From NCBI RefSeq assembly GCF_007655135.1, contig NC_045129.1, positions 14,978,274 to 15,042,273 on the forward strand: a stretch of 64,000 nucleotides of DNA, in the 5' to 3' direction. The notes beneath the pieces were generated by a model. That model worked only from the letters and a program-made list of their open reading frames with translations, did not search any database and was not told the DNA's origin. This DNA comes from Punica granatum. Taxonomy: Eukaryota > Streptophyta > Magnoliopsida > Myrtales > Lythraceae. This document shows, one piece after another, positions 46,565 to 58,040 of this stretch (positions are counted from its first letter, which is position 1; the number at the start of each line of letters is the position of its first letter). Made by a program: the position numbers and the translations under genes.

Positions 46565-47207
46565 ATAAACGAACAAAAACCAATAATTTATTATAGATAT
46601 TTAATTTTGACTCACCGGTATCGTGCAATACAATGCCTCGATTCGGGTAACCGAAGTGTACCACGTCAGTAGTTTTAGAACTTTTAGAGCATCTAAACAA
46701 TTGATCCTTTATTTCCCCTTTTTGCTAAATAACTCTTCATTTTCTTGCATTTAGATTTTATGTCCATAAACTAATTTAAAAAAGAAAATCTATTATATGT
46801 ATTTAATTTTGACTATCCAGTATCGTGCAATATGGTTCCTCGATTCGGGTAATTAAAGTTTACCGCATCAGTAGCTTCAGAACTTCTGGGGCATCTGAAA
46901 AATTGACCATTTCCTTTTGTTTTCTTTTTTGCCAAATAACCCTTCATTTTCTTGCATTTAGGTTTTATGTCCATAAACAAATTTTAAAAAGAAAATTAAT
47001 TATAAATATTTAATTTTGACTCCTCATGTAATATGGTGCCTCGATTCGGGTAACCAAAGTGTAGCACATCAGCAGTTGCAGAACTTTCAAAGTATTTGAA
47101 CAATAGATCCTTCATTTTTCTTTTTCTTTTTCTTTTTTTTATTTGCTGAATATCCCTTTTTTTTTCTTGCAATTAGGTTTTATGCCCATAAACTGATTAA
47201 AAAAAAA
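46565..47207 (+). repeat. 202-bp tandem repeat, 3 copies
   Basis: 'cctcgattcgggta' occurs at 46636, 46838 and 47039, giving periods of 202 and 201 bp. Each unit also carries 'tatttaattttgact', a 'cttgca(a)tt(t)ag.ttttatg.ccataaac' block and a poly(A)/poly(T) end. The units are noncoding and about 80% alike. Confidence 0.8.
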
Positions 47208-47553
47208 GAAATTTCATTCTCAGACAAATCTCTGTTTTGGTTCTGTGACTGATTCTGCCTCGTTGCCCCAACCCCGGCGTTGCCCCCAACATTTGCCTCC
47301 TTGCACTAACGTTGGCATTGTCGCCACCTCCTCCATGCCCATTCCCTCACTCTATGCCTTGCCTCCACTGGAGTCTTTCATTCGTGAGAGGAGGAGTTTC
47401 CATTCTTAGATAAACCCTTAGCTTGTGATTAATCGTGTCTTCGACTTTCCTATTAAATTTATAGACTTTTGTTTTATTATATAATATAATAATAACATAT
47501 TGACTAATTATTCTAGAAATAGCCAAAGAAAATTTATCTCTATTAACCAGTGT

Positions 47554-49061
47554 ACTTTTGTGCAGGGAAGGAGGATTGGAGACAATATTCTTTTAGCACA
47601 TGAGCTGGTTAAAGGATACTAGAGAGAGGTTAGGAGTCCAAGGTGTGAAGCGAAGGCTGATATAATGAAAGCCTTGATTAAGTTGATTGGACTTTTTTTT
47701 ATAACTATTCTTGAAGCAATTGGTCTTCTTGATCAACTTATTCGATGGCTATATGCTTGCGTTACTGGACCAATGTATTGTATTGTTTTGAATGGATGAT
47801 TGGAATATTTTAAAGAGAAGAGAAGTGTAAGGTAGGGGGACCCCCTTTCTCCTTATCTTTTTGTCATCATTATTGAGGTTTTGTCAAGAATGCTTCACAA
47901 AGCTGCTGATGAAGGCAATATCATCCAAAGTGTAAGAAGATCAAACTCACTCATTTAGGGTTTTGCAGATGATTCGTTGATCTTTCTTAAAAGAGATTTG
48001 ACTTCCTTAATAGCTTTTATTCTGATTTTGAGGAGTTTTGCTTGCTTTATGGGCTTAAGCTCAATCTTGCCAAGACTAAACAGTATAGTGCAGGGTTGAG
48101 TGCTAACCTTGAGAATATGAAATGCTGAAGTTGAGTGGTTTTCTAAAAGGGGCACTTCTAGTATGTTACTGAGGGGTTCCCTTGATCCCAAGCAGACTAA
48201 TATATAAGGAGTGTAAGTCATTGGTGGACAAGATTGTGCAGAGAATTCGCAGCTAGACAATAATAAGATTATCCTATGCTGGCAGGTGGAAACTTGATTA
48301 ACTTAGTGCTTCATTCCATGTCAATTTCTAATACTCTTCTTTTGTCCTACCCAAAGAAAAGTTATAAGGATGGTTGAGCAACATATGATGAGGTAAATAT
48401 GGATGATCTTTGCTAATGCATGTAGTCTTTGGATTGCCAGGATTCATGCCTATTGTCTCAAAGGTAAGAGCTTTTGGGTTGTTCAACCTACATTTACTTG
48501 TTCCTAAAACTGAATGAAGATCTTGAAGTTGAGGAATGTTATATATCCTCCGATAAGGCATGACATAGGTGATGGAGCTATATAGTCTTATACTTTGACA
48601 ATTGGCATCCTACGAGCCCTCTTAGGTGTGTTTGTTCAAATTGCTCAATTGTTGTTTCTAGATTTCCTCTGCAGGCTAAAGTAAGAGATATAATAGCTGG
48701 GACTCAATGGACATGGAGTCTAGAAACAATGCTATTGCAGCTATTCAAGCTGAGCTTGTTGGTCGGCCTCACCCAAATGATGCTCAAAATAAGGTGGATG
48801 GTGGGGAAAAATGGTAGTTTTTCGATTGCTAGTGGTTGGGAGACACTGAGAAATAGGGAAGAAAAGGTCTTTTGGCGGAAACTTACATCGTTTAATCCTA
48901 GTCTCAGACATGGGTTTATTTCCTGGTCGGTAATTAGGGACGAACTTTACATGAAGGACAGAACTGCTAGTTGGATTGAGGAGAATACTGTTCAATGTTT
49001 TTTGTGCAATGCTGCAGCAAAAACTAGAGATCATATATATTTCGAGTCTGATTTTAGTGTG
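47554..49061 (+). pseudogene. Plant LINE remnant: reverse transcriptase and zf-RVT region, part 1
   Basis: Decayed non-LTR retrotransposon pol in several frames. RT blocks include 'GDNILLAHELVKGY', 'ILEAIGLLDQLIRWLYACVTGPM', 'GDPLSPYLFVIII' (preceded by TAG at 47833-47835) and the FADD active-site box at 47962-47973. Further on, 'REEKVFWRKL', 'HGFISWSVIRDEL' and 'QCFLCNAAAKTRDHIYFE' form the zinc-binding zf-RVT domain. That domain is cut at 49061 by the long-LTR element and continues at 57231. The endonuclease domain is missing (5' truncation). Confidence 0.8.
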
Positions 49062-49187
49062 TGTCACGACTCAAAATTTCGACACAACTTACCCTAAATT
49101 TCATCGATATCCCATATCACACAAACTCTTCATATCAAAACCTGATTTCCATAAGTCCCAAAAATATATGTATCTAATCCAGCAAAC

Positions 49188-49225
<38 letters not shown>

Positions 49226-49941
49226 AGAGATTACTTTTTCGCACCCACGTCAGTAATATAACTAAATAAAATTTTTAGGTCGTAACATTTTCAAATTCAT
49301 TATATTCAAAAAGAGTATATATCAAATAACTAAGGTCCCTACCTAATTCTCCGAGCTAATCCCCGATTTCAAAAAGTGGTTCTTCTGCGCAGCTAGAAGC
49401 CTATCTGGAAAAATATATGCAAGGTGTGAGTTGCATCTCAGTGAGTACTATATTCCAAAACAAAATGACCTATTATTAAATAAATATTTAATTACAAACA
49501 ACCAATATTTAGATAAATAATACAAACACATGCAATCCCACTATCAACCCACTGCACACATATAAGGTATATATATGTATAAATATTATATAAAGAATAA
49601 TTTTATCCAATATAGTAACTAAATTAAAGTCCTACTAACAAATACACACCACTCTTTCAACCATTTCTCTAATATCCAATAACACATAAACATCCAATAT
49701 CCATCCATTTAGCATTTCATAGCAAATCACTTGATGGATCAAGTTTCAACAACAACATGATTTTCACAGAACAATCTCAGACAATTTCAACGATAATCTC
49801 ATCTCCAGCAATCAAACGAGACAAACAATATACAACAAAACCAATCAATATAACCATAGAGTTGCATTCCGTTACGTCAATTTAAGACGGTACCGTGACC
49901 CCGCACATTTCATCCAAACCCTTTTTTCTATTCTCCCGGGT

Positions 49942-50066
49942 CCAGTGGCCGTTTGGGCCCCAGTTTCTATTCCGCCTACTCCAGCGGCCATTTGTGCCCC
50001 AGTTTCTATTCCGCCTACTCCAGCGGCCATTTGTGCCCCACTTTCTATTCCGCCGGGTCCAGCGGT
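49942..50066 (+). repeat. 39-bp tandem repeat within the left long LTR, 3 copies plus partial
   Basis: The unit reads 'ccagcggccatttgtgcccc' followed by 'agtttctattccgcctact'. The right LTR has two units (54846-54923). Because 39 is divisible by 3, frames on both strands stay open, giving misleading repeat peptides. Confidence 0.85.
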
Positions 50067-50521
50067 CTCATGGCTATAGTCAAACAATAACACAAACATA
50101 ATCAATTGCAACCATGTCATCTCATTTTATATATCATCATACACAAATACAATCCCAATCTCATTACAATGACAGCATGTTATCATCACACATCTCACAC
50201 ACAATCAACATACCCAATCACACTGCATATTTCAAATCAAAATGAAACACAAAAAAGCAATATCTCCCAAATCATTTCACACAACATAGCAAGACCGATT
50301 TCTTAATCTCTAACTATCACAATACTCTTCTTAAATAATTTATATAATTATGATACATCATTTTACAAGATAATAGAGTACTCACAGAATATATATATAT
50401 ATATATATATATCATTTCACAATGGAATGAAGTACTCACAGATAACTCCCAAAAATAAATCACCAAGTTCAAGTATTCGAGATGCATAGCTTTGGTATAC
50501 TCCATCTCTGGCAAATAATAA

Positions 50522-50707
50522 GGGCCCGTTTGAATTGTTAGACCGATTTTAGAATCATGATTTTGATTTTAACTCAACACACTACACAACAAAAATACAC
50601 GTTTCCCAAGTCAAATTTATAATACTATCTCATTTGTCTTTTTCCACAATCAAAATCAAAATCAAAATCATGATTCTAAAATCAAACTAACAATTCAAAC
50701 GCAGCAT
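50522..50707. mobile_element. Tourist-like MITE inside the left long LTR
   Basis: 186 bp with near-perfect inverted ends of about 45 bp (GGGCCCGTTTGAATTGTTAG; reversed right end GCGTTTGAATTGTTAG). The other LTR has the empty site 'gataataaatttaac', giving TAA on both sides (50519-50521, 50708-50710). The TAA duplication fits PIF/Harbinger MITEs. It arrived after the host element inserted. Confidence 0.85.
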
Positions 50708-52577
50708 TAATTTAACAAGAAACCAATTTATAAGCATATATTACACTATTAAGTAACTAATCATACACTTTGGTAGTAGGTTTATTCTTCTAAAAATTAT
50801 AAATTATATTGCAAGCTAGTTCTCCATTTCAATATAACTTAGAGTAGTTTTCATGAACAACCAATCCAATACTAGTCTCTAATATGCTTATATAGCAATA
50901 AAAATAATGAAAATAGCATCTCATTAGCCCCTAGTGATCTATTTATAATTTCATCTTAGATAACTATACATAGTAATGTTTCATGGAATGATGCAAGTTA
51001 GTCCCCAACATTTCATATTACTCAATTCACCATTTGACGTCCTCACAAGTAATTAAAAAAAATTGAAAATATTCCCGAACAAAACCAGCATAGGCTCGCC
51101 AATTCACAACTCATAAGCACATAACCAGTTCTCTAATTCACACTAGGATCACCACATTGAATAACACTCATTATCGTAAAGAATTACATCCTATATCATA
51201 ATCTCTATCATAATTAGCTTAATCAAATTGTACAAAAACCAAACTCCCTCTCAAGGATGCAGATACTCAAATCTTATGAAACCGACTTAATCGATACCGA
51301 GCACATGCATTTCAGTATGTAAATTGTTTTTAAGTTATTTGAAAATGAAAATAGAAAATTGAGTATATGTTTCAGCTTTCTCAAGACCCAAAAACCGACA
51401 ATTTCCATTTATTTCCAAAAATACGTCGTATACTGATATTTCTAGAAAAATCCCATAAAATTAATGAAAATAGGAGATTGAAATACGAGTCATTAGGCGC
51501 AAAAATCAGTAAAAACGGAGGTCGGCGCGTGTCAAATGGGTCTCCCAAAGTTGCTGGTGCGGGTTGTTGAGAAACAGATCTGAACTGAGCGAGGACCCAA
51601 CTTCGAAAGCTCGGCTCTCTCTCTATAAAACTTTGAATACTACAATCTTGGAGTCTTTGGAAAGCTTACAATGTGGGCAATGTTTTAGAAACAAACGACA
51701 TGTCAAAACATGAAGAAATCAGTTCAAAAATGCAGGTCGAAACTGATGTTTCTTTATGATTTTCAAAATTTGGAATCGCGATAACTTTCAACGAAAACCA
51801 ATCCCGTAAAAGGCCACACCATTCAAATGATCAGAGGAGCCTAACCATATCAATTTTCAAACTAATAACATCTTATCATCCAGCGTTTTCTGCAACCTCA
51901 AATCATCCAAACCGATCTAAATTGCCCTCGAATTACACCGAGAATCATCTAACCAATCAACTCAGCACTACAACATGATTTTCAGTCTTTAAAGCCAAGC
52001 AAACATCTCCAAAACAATAGGGCCAACATCCCATACCAGTCCACAAGTTAAAAGTCTAGATATAGGTTAAGAAATGTCACCGATTCCTCTCTTCGGGGAG
52101 GGCTCTACTACTAGTCGGAGGAAAAGCAGAGGGCTGAATTGGTCGACCATCGAACCAGAGAGCAAAGTCGAGCTCTTCCTTGGTATCTCGACACTTTTCT
52201 CTCTCTCTCTCCGTTCTTCGTCTCCTTCCGTTTTTTTTCCACTGAAACAGAACAGCACCGGAAACAAAAGGAAAGCAGTCAATGACTGTGGAAATGGGGG
52301 GAAGAATTTGGGGCCATCTCTCTCTGTCTCTCTCTCAGTCGTGCCATGTTCTTCTTCCTATATCTTCCCCAGCCCACGAACAGAACAAAGGAAAGGAAGA
52401 AACAAATGAAAACAAAAAAAAAAGAAAGAAAGAGGGAAATGGCGGTGGAATGGGTGAGGGGAAGAGAGGCCACGCGGGGCCCTTTCTAACCTTTTTTTTT
52501 CAGTAACATATATATAAAAGCATATGTATTTATATGTGTTTGTATGCATGTTTGGAAAATAAATACCGGGTCTCACA

Positions 52578-54018
52578 ATCTTTCCCACTAATAAAAATTT
52601 ATTCCTCAAAATTTGTTTAAGGAACTAGAAAAGATTAAAGGTTCATAGCGTACTCAGATTACTCAATAGAAACACGTGGTCATGAAAATGAGGCTTCAGT
52701 TGACTAAAGAAGTATTAATTAGTCAAACAAAAGTAATTGAACCCAAGAACCAAACTAAATTGTTCACTTTAAAACTAAAAACAACTTTCAATAAATTTCA
52801 ATCAAAACTGGCCGAACTCAAGTCATCTATCAAGTCATAGATATATCAATCGGCTCCCACAAGTACGCCACACAAACACAAGTAGTGTGCACATGTATAA
52901 CTCATATCACAAATCAACTCACATAGCACATACAATTTCTAATCTCTCAAATCAAATGACAAACCAAACTCTCATCAAAGGAACATGGGCCAAATTCAGC
53001 TAAACCGGCCACTTAAAGTAACCTAACATATATCATGATATAACTAAATATATTCATTCAATGTGTAGATGTATGCAATCAACATCACTTGTTAACACGC
53101 ACTTGACTCGACTAAGCAAGATTTAACCAACCAAAAATGTAAAAGATTAGGTTGAATATCATCCTTAACAACCATAAAACATAAGCTGTTCCATAGTCTA
53201 TCAGTTACCTAGAGGTTGAGACCTTAACCAATTAAGAATCCAATTTCTTGATTCTAACTATTGAACTAACAGAACAACCATTAAACAAATTGAATTAACC
53301 AACAGTAAGCATAAATTTAGAGGTAATTCCAATGAATAAACATGCTAAAATCATAGATAACCAATTCACAAGAAAACCACACTTAATCTATGAACCTGCC
53401 AAGACTTAGGTTGAGCTTAAATGGAAAGAAAATGGACCTGATTGGTAGCTAACTTAGAGAATTGTAGGCTCCGTTTGTTTTCAAAGTCGTGATTTAAAAT
53501 TTTAACTTTAACTTTAACTCAAAACACTACACAACAAAACACACATTTCAAAAGTCAAATTGGTGGGCCCCATATATTATTAAAATACAATCTCATTATA
53601 ATTATTTATCTATACCTTCCATTCATTTCATATTTCAAAAGTCAAACTGGTGGGCCCCATATATTTTTGTCTTCTTCTACAATCACAATCACAATCACAA
53701 ATTCGTGACTTTAACTCCGAAAACAAACGCATTGGTAATGTTTAGGAGACGGAAAACCGGCTTACAAATCAAGAATGTCAGCTTAGTTTGCTTCCCCAAT
53801 CGTTTCCCTATTGTCCAGTGTATATGCAAATTTCAACAAGCACACATAAGCCCATACTTATTCACTAACAAATCTAAAGCATAAACAACTCAATGTTTAA
53901 CGAGTATGGAATTTCAAGAAATCCTATCAAAGTCTCCACAATTTTCCAAAAATTTATCGAGGATCCAGCATCAACTTGAGTCTACAGGATCTCCTAACCT
54001 ATACTCTGATACCAATAT
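52578..54018 (-). other. Interior of the long-LTR element
   Basis: 1441 bp, noncoding on both strands. It includes the primer site at 54004-54014 (minus strand) and a second MITE at 53467-53736. Confidence 0.8.
53467..53736. mobile_element. MITE inside the long-LTR element
   Basis: Inverted ends: GGCTCCGTTTGTTTTCAAAG and, reversed, AATGCGTTTGTTTTCGGAG. The inner 'aacactacacaacaaaa' block is shared with the MITE at 50522. No empty site is available for comparison, so the exact ends are approximate. Confidence 0.6.
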
Positions 54019-57000
54019 TATCGCGACCCGAAATTTCGGCAGAACTTACCCTAAATTTCATCGATATCCCATATCACACAAACTATTCATATCAAAACCT
54101 GATTTCCATAAGTCCCAAAAATATATGTATCTAATCCAGCAAACTCTAATATATATACATATATATAACTAAACAAAATTTTCAAATCATAGCATTTTCA
54201 AATACATTCTATTCAAAAAGAGCATATATCAAATAACTAAGGTCCCTTCCAAGTTCTCGGAACTGATTCCGATATCAAAAATTGGTTATTCCGCACAACT
54301 AGAAAGCATCTGTAAAAATACATGCAGGGTGTGAGCTGCATCTCAGTGAGTACTATATTCCGAAACAAAATGACCTATTATAAAATAAATATTTAATTGC
54401 AAACAACCAATATCAGATAAATAATACAATCACATCCAATCCCACTATCAACCCACTGCACACATATACGGTATATATATGTATAAATATTATATAAAGA
54501 ATAATTTTATCCAATGTAGTAACTAAATTAAAGTCCTACTAACAAATACACACCACTCTTTCAACCATTTCTCTAATATTCAATAGCACATAAACATCCA
54601 ACATCCATCCATTTAGCATTTCATAGCAAATCACTTGATGGATCAAGTTTCAACAACAACATGATTTTCACAGAACAATCTCAGATAATTTCAACGATCA
54701 TCACATCTCCAGCAATCAAACGAGACAAACAATATACAACAAAACCAATCAATATAGCCATAGAGTTGCATTCTGTTACGACAATTTAAGACGGAACCGT
54801 AACCCCGCACATTTCATCCAAACCCTTTTTTCTATTCCGCCGGGTCTAGCAGCCGTTTGGGCCCCAGTTTCTATTCCGCCGACTCCAGCGACCATTTGTG
54901 CCCCACTTTCTATTCCGCCGGGTCCAGCGGTCCCATGGCAATTGCAACCATGTCATCTCATTTTATATATCATCATACACAAACAAAATCTTAATCTCAT
55001 TACAATGACAGCATGTTATCATCACACATCTCACACACAATCAACATACCCAATCACACTGCATATTTGAAATCAAAATGAAACACAAAAAAGCAATATC
55101 TCCCAAATCATTTCACACAACATAGCAAGACCGATTTCTTAATCTCTAACTATCACAATACTCTTCTTAAATAATTTATATAATTATAATACATCATTTT
55201 ACAAGATAATAGAGTACTCACATAATATATATGTATATATATATATATATCATTTCACAATGGAATGAAGTATTCACAGATAACTCCCAAAAATAAATCA
55301 CCAAGTTCAAGTCTTCAATATGCATGGCTTTGGTATACTCCATCCCTAGTAGATAATAAATTTAACAAGAAACCAATTTATAAGCATATATCACACCATT
55401 ACGTAACTAATCATACACTTTGGTAGTACGTTTATTCTTTTAAAACTTATAAATTATATTGCAAGCTAGTTCTCAATTTCAATATAACTTAGAGTAGTTT
55501 TCATGAAAAACCAATCCAATACTAGTCTCTAGTATGCTTATTTAGCAATAAAAATAATGAAAGTAGCATCTCATTAACCCCTAGTGATCTCTTTATAATT
55601 TCATCTCAGATAACTCTACAGAATAATGCTTCATGGAATGATGCAAGTTAGTTCCCAACATTTCATATTACTCAATTCACCATTTGACGTCCTCACAAGT
55701 AATTAAAAAAATTGAAAATATTCCCGAACAAAACCAGCATAGGCTCGCCAATCACAACTCATAAGCACATAACTAGTTCTCTAATTCACACTAGGATCAC
55801 CACATCGAATAACACTCATTATCGTAAAGAATTACATCCTATATCATAATCTGTATCATAATTAGCTTAATCAAATTGTATAAAAACCAAACTCCCTCTC
55901 AAGGATGCAAATACTCAAATCTTAGGAAACCGACTTAATCGATACCGAGCACATGCATTTCAGTATGTAAATTGTTTTTAAGTTATCTGAAAATGAAAAT
56001 AGAAAATCGAGGATATGTTTCAGCTTTCTCAAGACCCAAAAACCGACAATTTCCATTTATTTCCAAAAATACGTCGCATACTGATATTCCTAGAAAAATC
56101 CCATAAAATTAATGAAAATAGGAAATTGAAATACGAGTCATTAGGCGCAAAAATCAGTAAAAACGAAGGTCGGGGCGTGTCAAATGGGCCTCCCAAAGTT
56201 GCTGGTGCGGGCTGTTGAGAAACAGATCCGCACTGAGCGATGACCCAACTTCGAAAACTCGGCTCTCTCTCTATAAAACTCTGAATACTACAATCTTGGA
56301 GTCTTTGGAAAGCTTACAATGTGGGCAATGTTTTAGAAACAAACAACATGTCAAAACATGAAGAAATCAGTTCAAAAATGCAGGTCGAAGCTGATGTTTC
56401 TTTATGATTTTCAAAATTTGGAATCGCGATAACTTTCAACGAAAACCAATCCCGTAAAAGGCCACACCATTCAAATGATCAGAGGAACCTAACCATATCA
56501 ATTTTCAAACTAATAACATCTTATCATCCTGCGTTTTCTGCAACCTCAAATCATCCAAACCGATCTAAATTGCCCCCGAATTACACCGAGAATCATCTAA
56601 CCGATCAACTCAGCACTACAACATGATTTTCAGTCTTTAAAGCCAAGCAAACATCTCCAAAACAATAGGGCCAACATCCCATACCAGTCCACGAGTTGAC
56701 AGTCTAAATTAAAGGTAAGAAATGTCACCGATTCCTCTCTTTCGAGGAGGGCTCTACTACTAGTCGGAGGAAAAGCAGGGGGCTGAATTTATCTACCATT
56801 GAACCAAAGAGCAAAGTCGAGCTCTTCCTTGCTATCTCGACACTTCTCTCTCTATCTCCGTTGTTCGTTTCCTTTCGTTTCTTCTTCATTTTTTTCCACT
56901 GAAACAGAACAGCACCAGAAACAAAAAGAAAGCAGTCAATGGTTGTGGAAATAGGGGGAAGAATTTGGGGCCATCTCTCTCTATCTCTCTCTCGGTCGTG

Positions 57001-57230
57001 CCCTGTTCTTCTTCCTGTGTCTTCCCCAGCCCATGAACAGAACAAAGGAAAGGAAGAAACAAATGAAAACAAAGAAGAAAAGAAAGAGGGAAATGGCGGT
57101 GGAATGGGTGAGGGGAAAATAGGCCACGCGAGGCCCTTTCTAACCTTTTTTTTCAACAACATATATATAAAAGCATATGTATTTATATGTGTTTGTATGC
57201 ATGTTTGGAAAATAAATACCTGGTCTCACA
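54019..57230 (-). repeat. Long LTR, right copy (5' LTR in element sense)
   Basis: 3212 bp, starting (plus strand) TATCGCGACCC and ending GGTCTCACA. It has two 39-bp units and no MITE. Confidence 0.85.
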
Positions 57231-57415
57231 GTGTGCGAATATGACATGTTGCTCTGCATAATTGTGGTTTTGTTGGAGTCATACGGGGATGTGATGATGT
57301 GCTATGTTGGGCAGTTAGACAGTTTGAGGGGAAGCCGTTGCAAGTTGTGATTGGTAAACTAGTATGAAATTCTCTTATATATTATGTTTGGCAATCTAGA
57401 AATATGAAGTTACAT
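57231..57415 (+). pseudogene. Plant LINE remnant, part 2 (continuation after the long-LTR element)
   Basis: In the same orientation as 47554-49061 it reads CGFVGVIRGCDDVLCWAVRQ then LQVVIGKLV, a stop, NSLIYYVWQSRNMKLH. This is the segment that follows zf-RVT in plant LINEs. With 49061 it flanks the GTGTG duplication, so both belong to one interrupted element. Confidence 0.7.
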
Positions 57416-57639
57416 TAAGACATTTCCCTTTAAGTGGAATCCATTATAACTTCCATTATAGAGGTTATAAAATACAGACTTCTGGGATGTAAAAGGAGGA
57501 GACTTAGATCCACTACTAAGGTACAAAAACAGTTGCTTCAAAGATGAGATGCATGTGTTTACTAGTTGTGCTTTGTAATTTTTATGTTTCAACTATGTTT
57601 CTGATGTATTTTAAGTTAGTTAAGGTATTTTTTTGGGTG

Positions 57640-58040
57640 AATTGCGACGCTGAGGCCCGATTGTATTAAAATAAATTACGAAATACAAAGTTAGGGCATT
57701 GTGATCCCTACAACATCACCAAACAATAGGAAATCAAGCCCCAATGGGCAATGGCTAAGAGAATCAACACCTAAAGGTTGCGAAAGTGCATAATTAACAA
57801 GTCAGTCCGTACATGTGTTGCATTCCCGATATGTGTGTCGCACTAATACTATCCACGATCGATTAATAAGAGCTCTGATATCTCTTCAGAGGCCTTCATT
57901 CTAGCCGCACATCACTTGAGATGAAGAGAGCCGGTTAGCAATTTACCTCAAAGTCTACTTCGAGGATAATCCTTTGAGCTCCTAAATCCCAAGCCAAAGC
58001 TAGTCATGTCCTTACTCCCCACATATCTGTTGTGATCGCA
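57640..58040 (-). pseudogene. Second plant LINE remnant: RNase H domain
   Basis: On the minus strand the stretch LTLAWDLGAQRIILEVDFE is followed, through stops, by a weakly matching tail (LPIGA, CCRDHNALTLYFVIYF). This resembles the C-terminal RNase H of plant LINEs, whose pol ends shortly after such a tail. It is opposite in orientation to the first LINE, so independent. Confidence 0.55.

Larger units (their letters stand above)
49062..52577 (-). repeat. Long LTR, left copy (3' LTR in element sense)
   Basis: 3516 bp. It contains (TA)n near 49190-49220 and 50385-50411, three 39-bp units at 49942-50058 and a MITE at 50522-50707. Short open frames occur but none resembles a protein. Confidence 0.85.
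49062..57230 (-). mobile_element. Long-LTR non-autonomous retrotransposon (LARD-like)
   Basis: Long direct repeats 49062-52577 (3516 bp) and 54019-57230 (3212 bp) flank a 1441-bp interior. A perfect GTGTG target duplication is at 49057-49061 and 57231-57235. On the minus strand the LTR starts TGTGAGACC, the primer site TGGTATCAGAG is at 54014-54004 and the purine tract AGTGGGAAAGAT lies against 52577. No gag or pol frame exists anywhere, so it must depend on another element. The LTR copies look mid-90s % identical by eye; most of the length difference is a MITE and one 39-bp unit in the left copy. Confidence 0.88.

Noticed and set aside
46565..47207. CRISPR-like array
   Set aside because: Three 202-bp diverged units without spacers, in a plant nuclear context.
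49872..50120. Minus-strand frame with a 13-residue Gly/Ala-rich repeat
   Set aside because: It is produced by the 39-bp noncoding tandem repeat in the long LTR; the other LTR does not keep the frame.
52067..52609. Several frames of 60-110 codons at the ends of the long LTRs
   Set aside because: Purine/pyrimidine-rich LTR sequence; the frames differ between the two LTR copies and match no family.
6981..54014. tRNA gene fragments (TGGTATCAGAGC words)
   Set aside because: Each lies next to an LTR end in the correct orientation, so they are primer binding sites.
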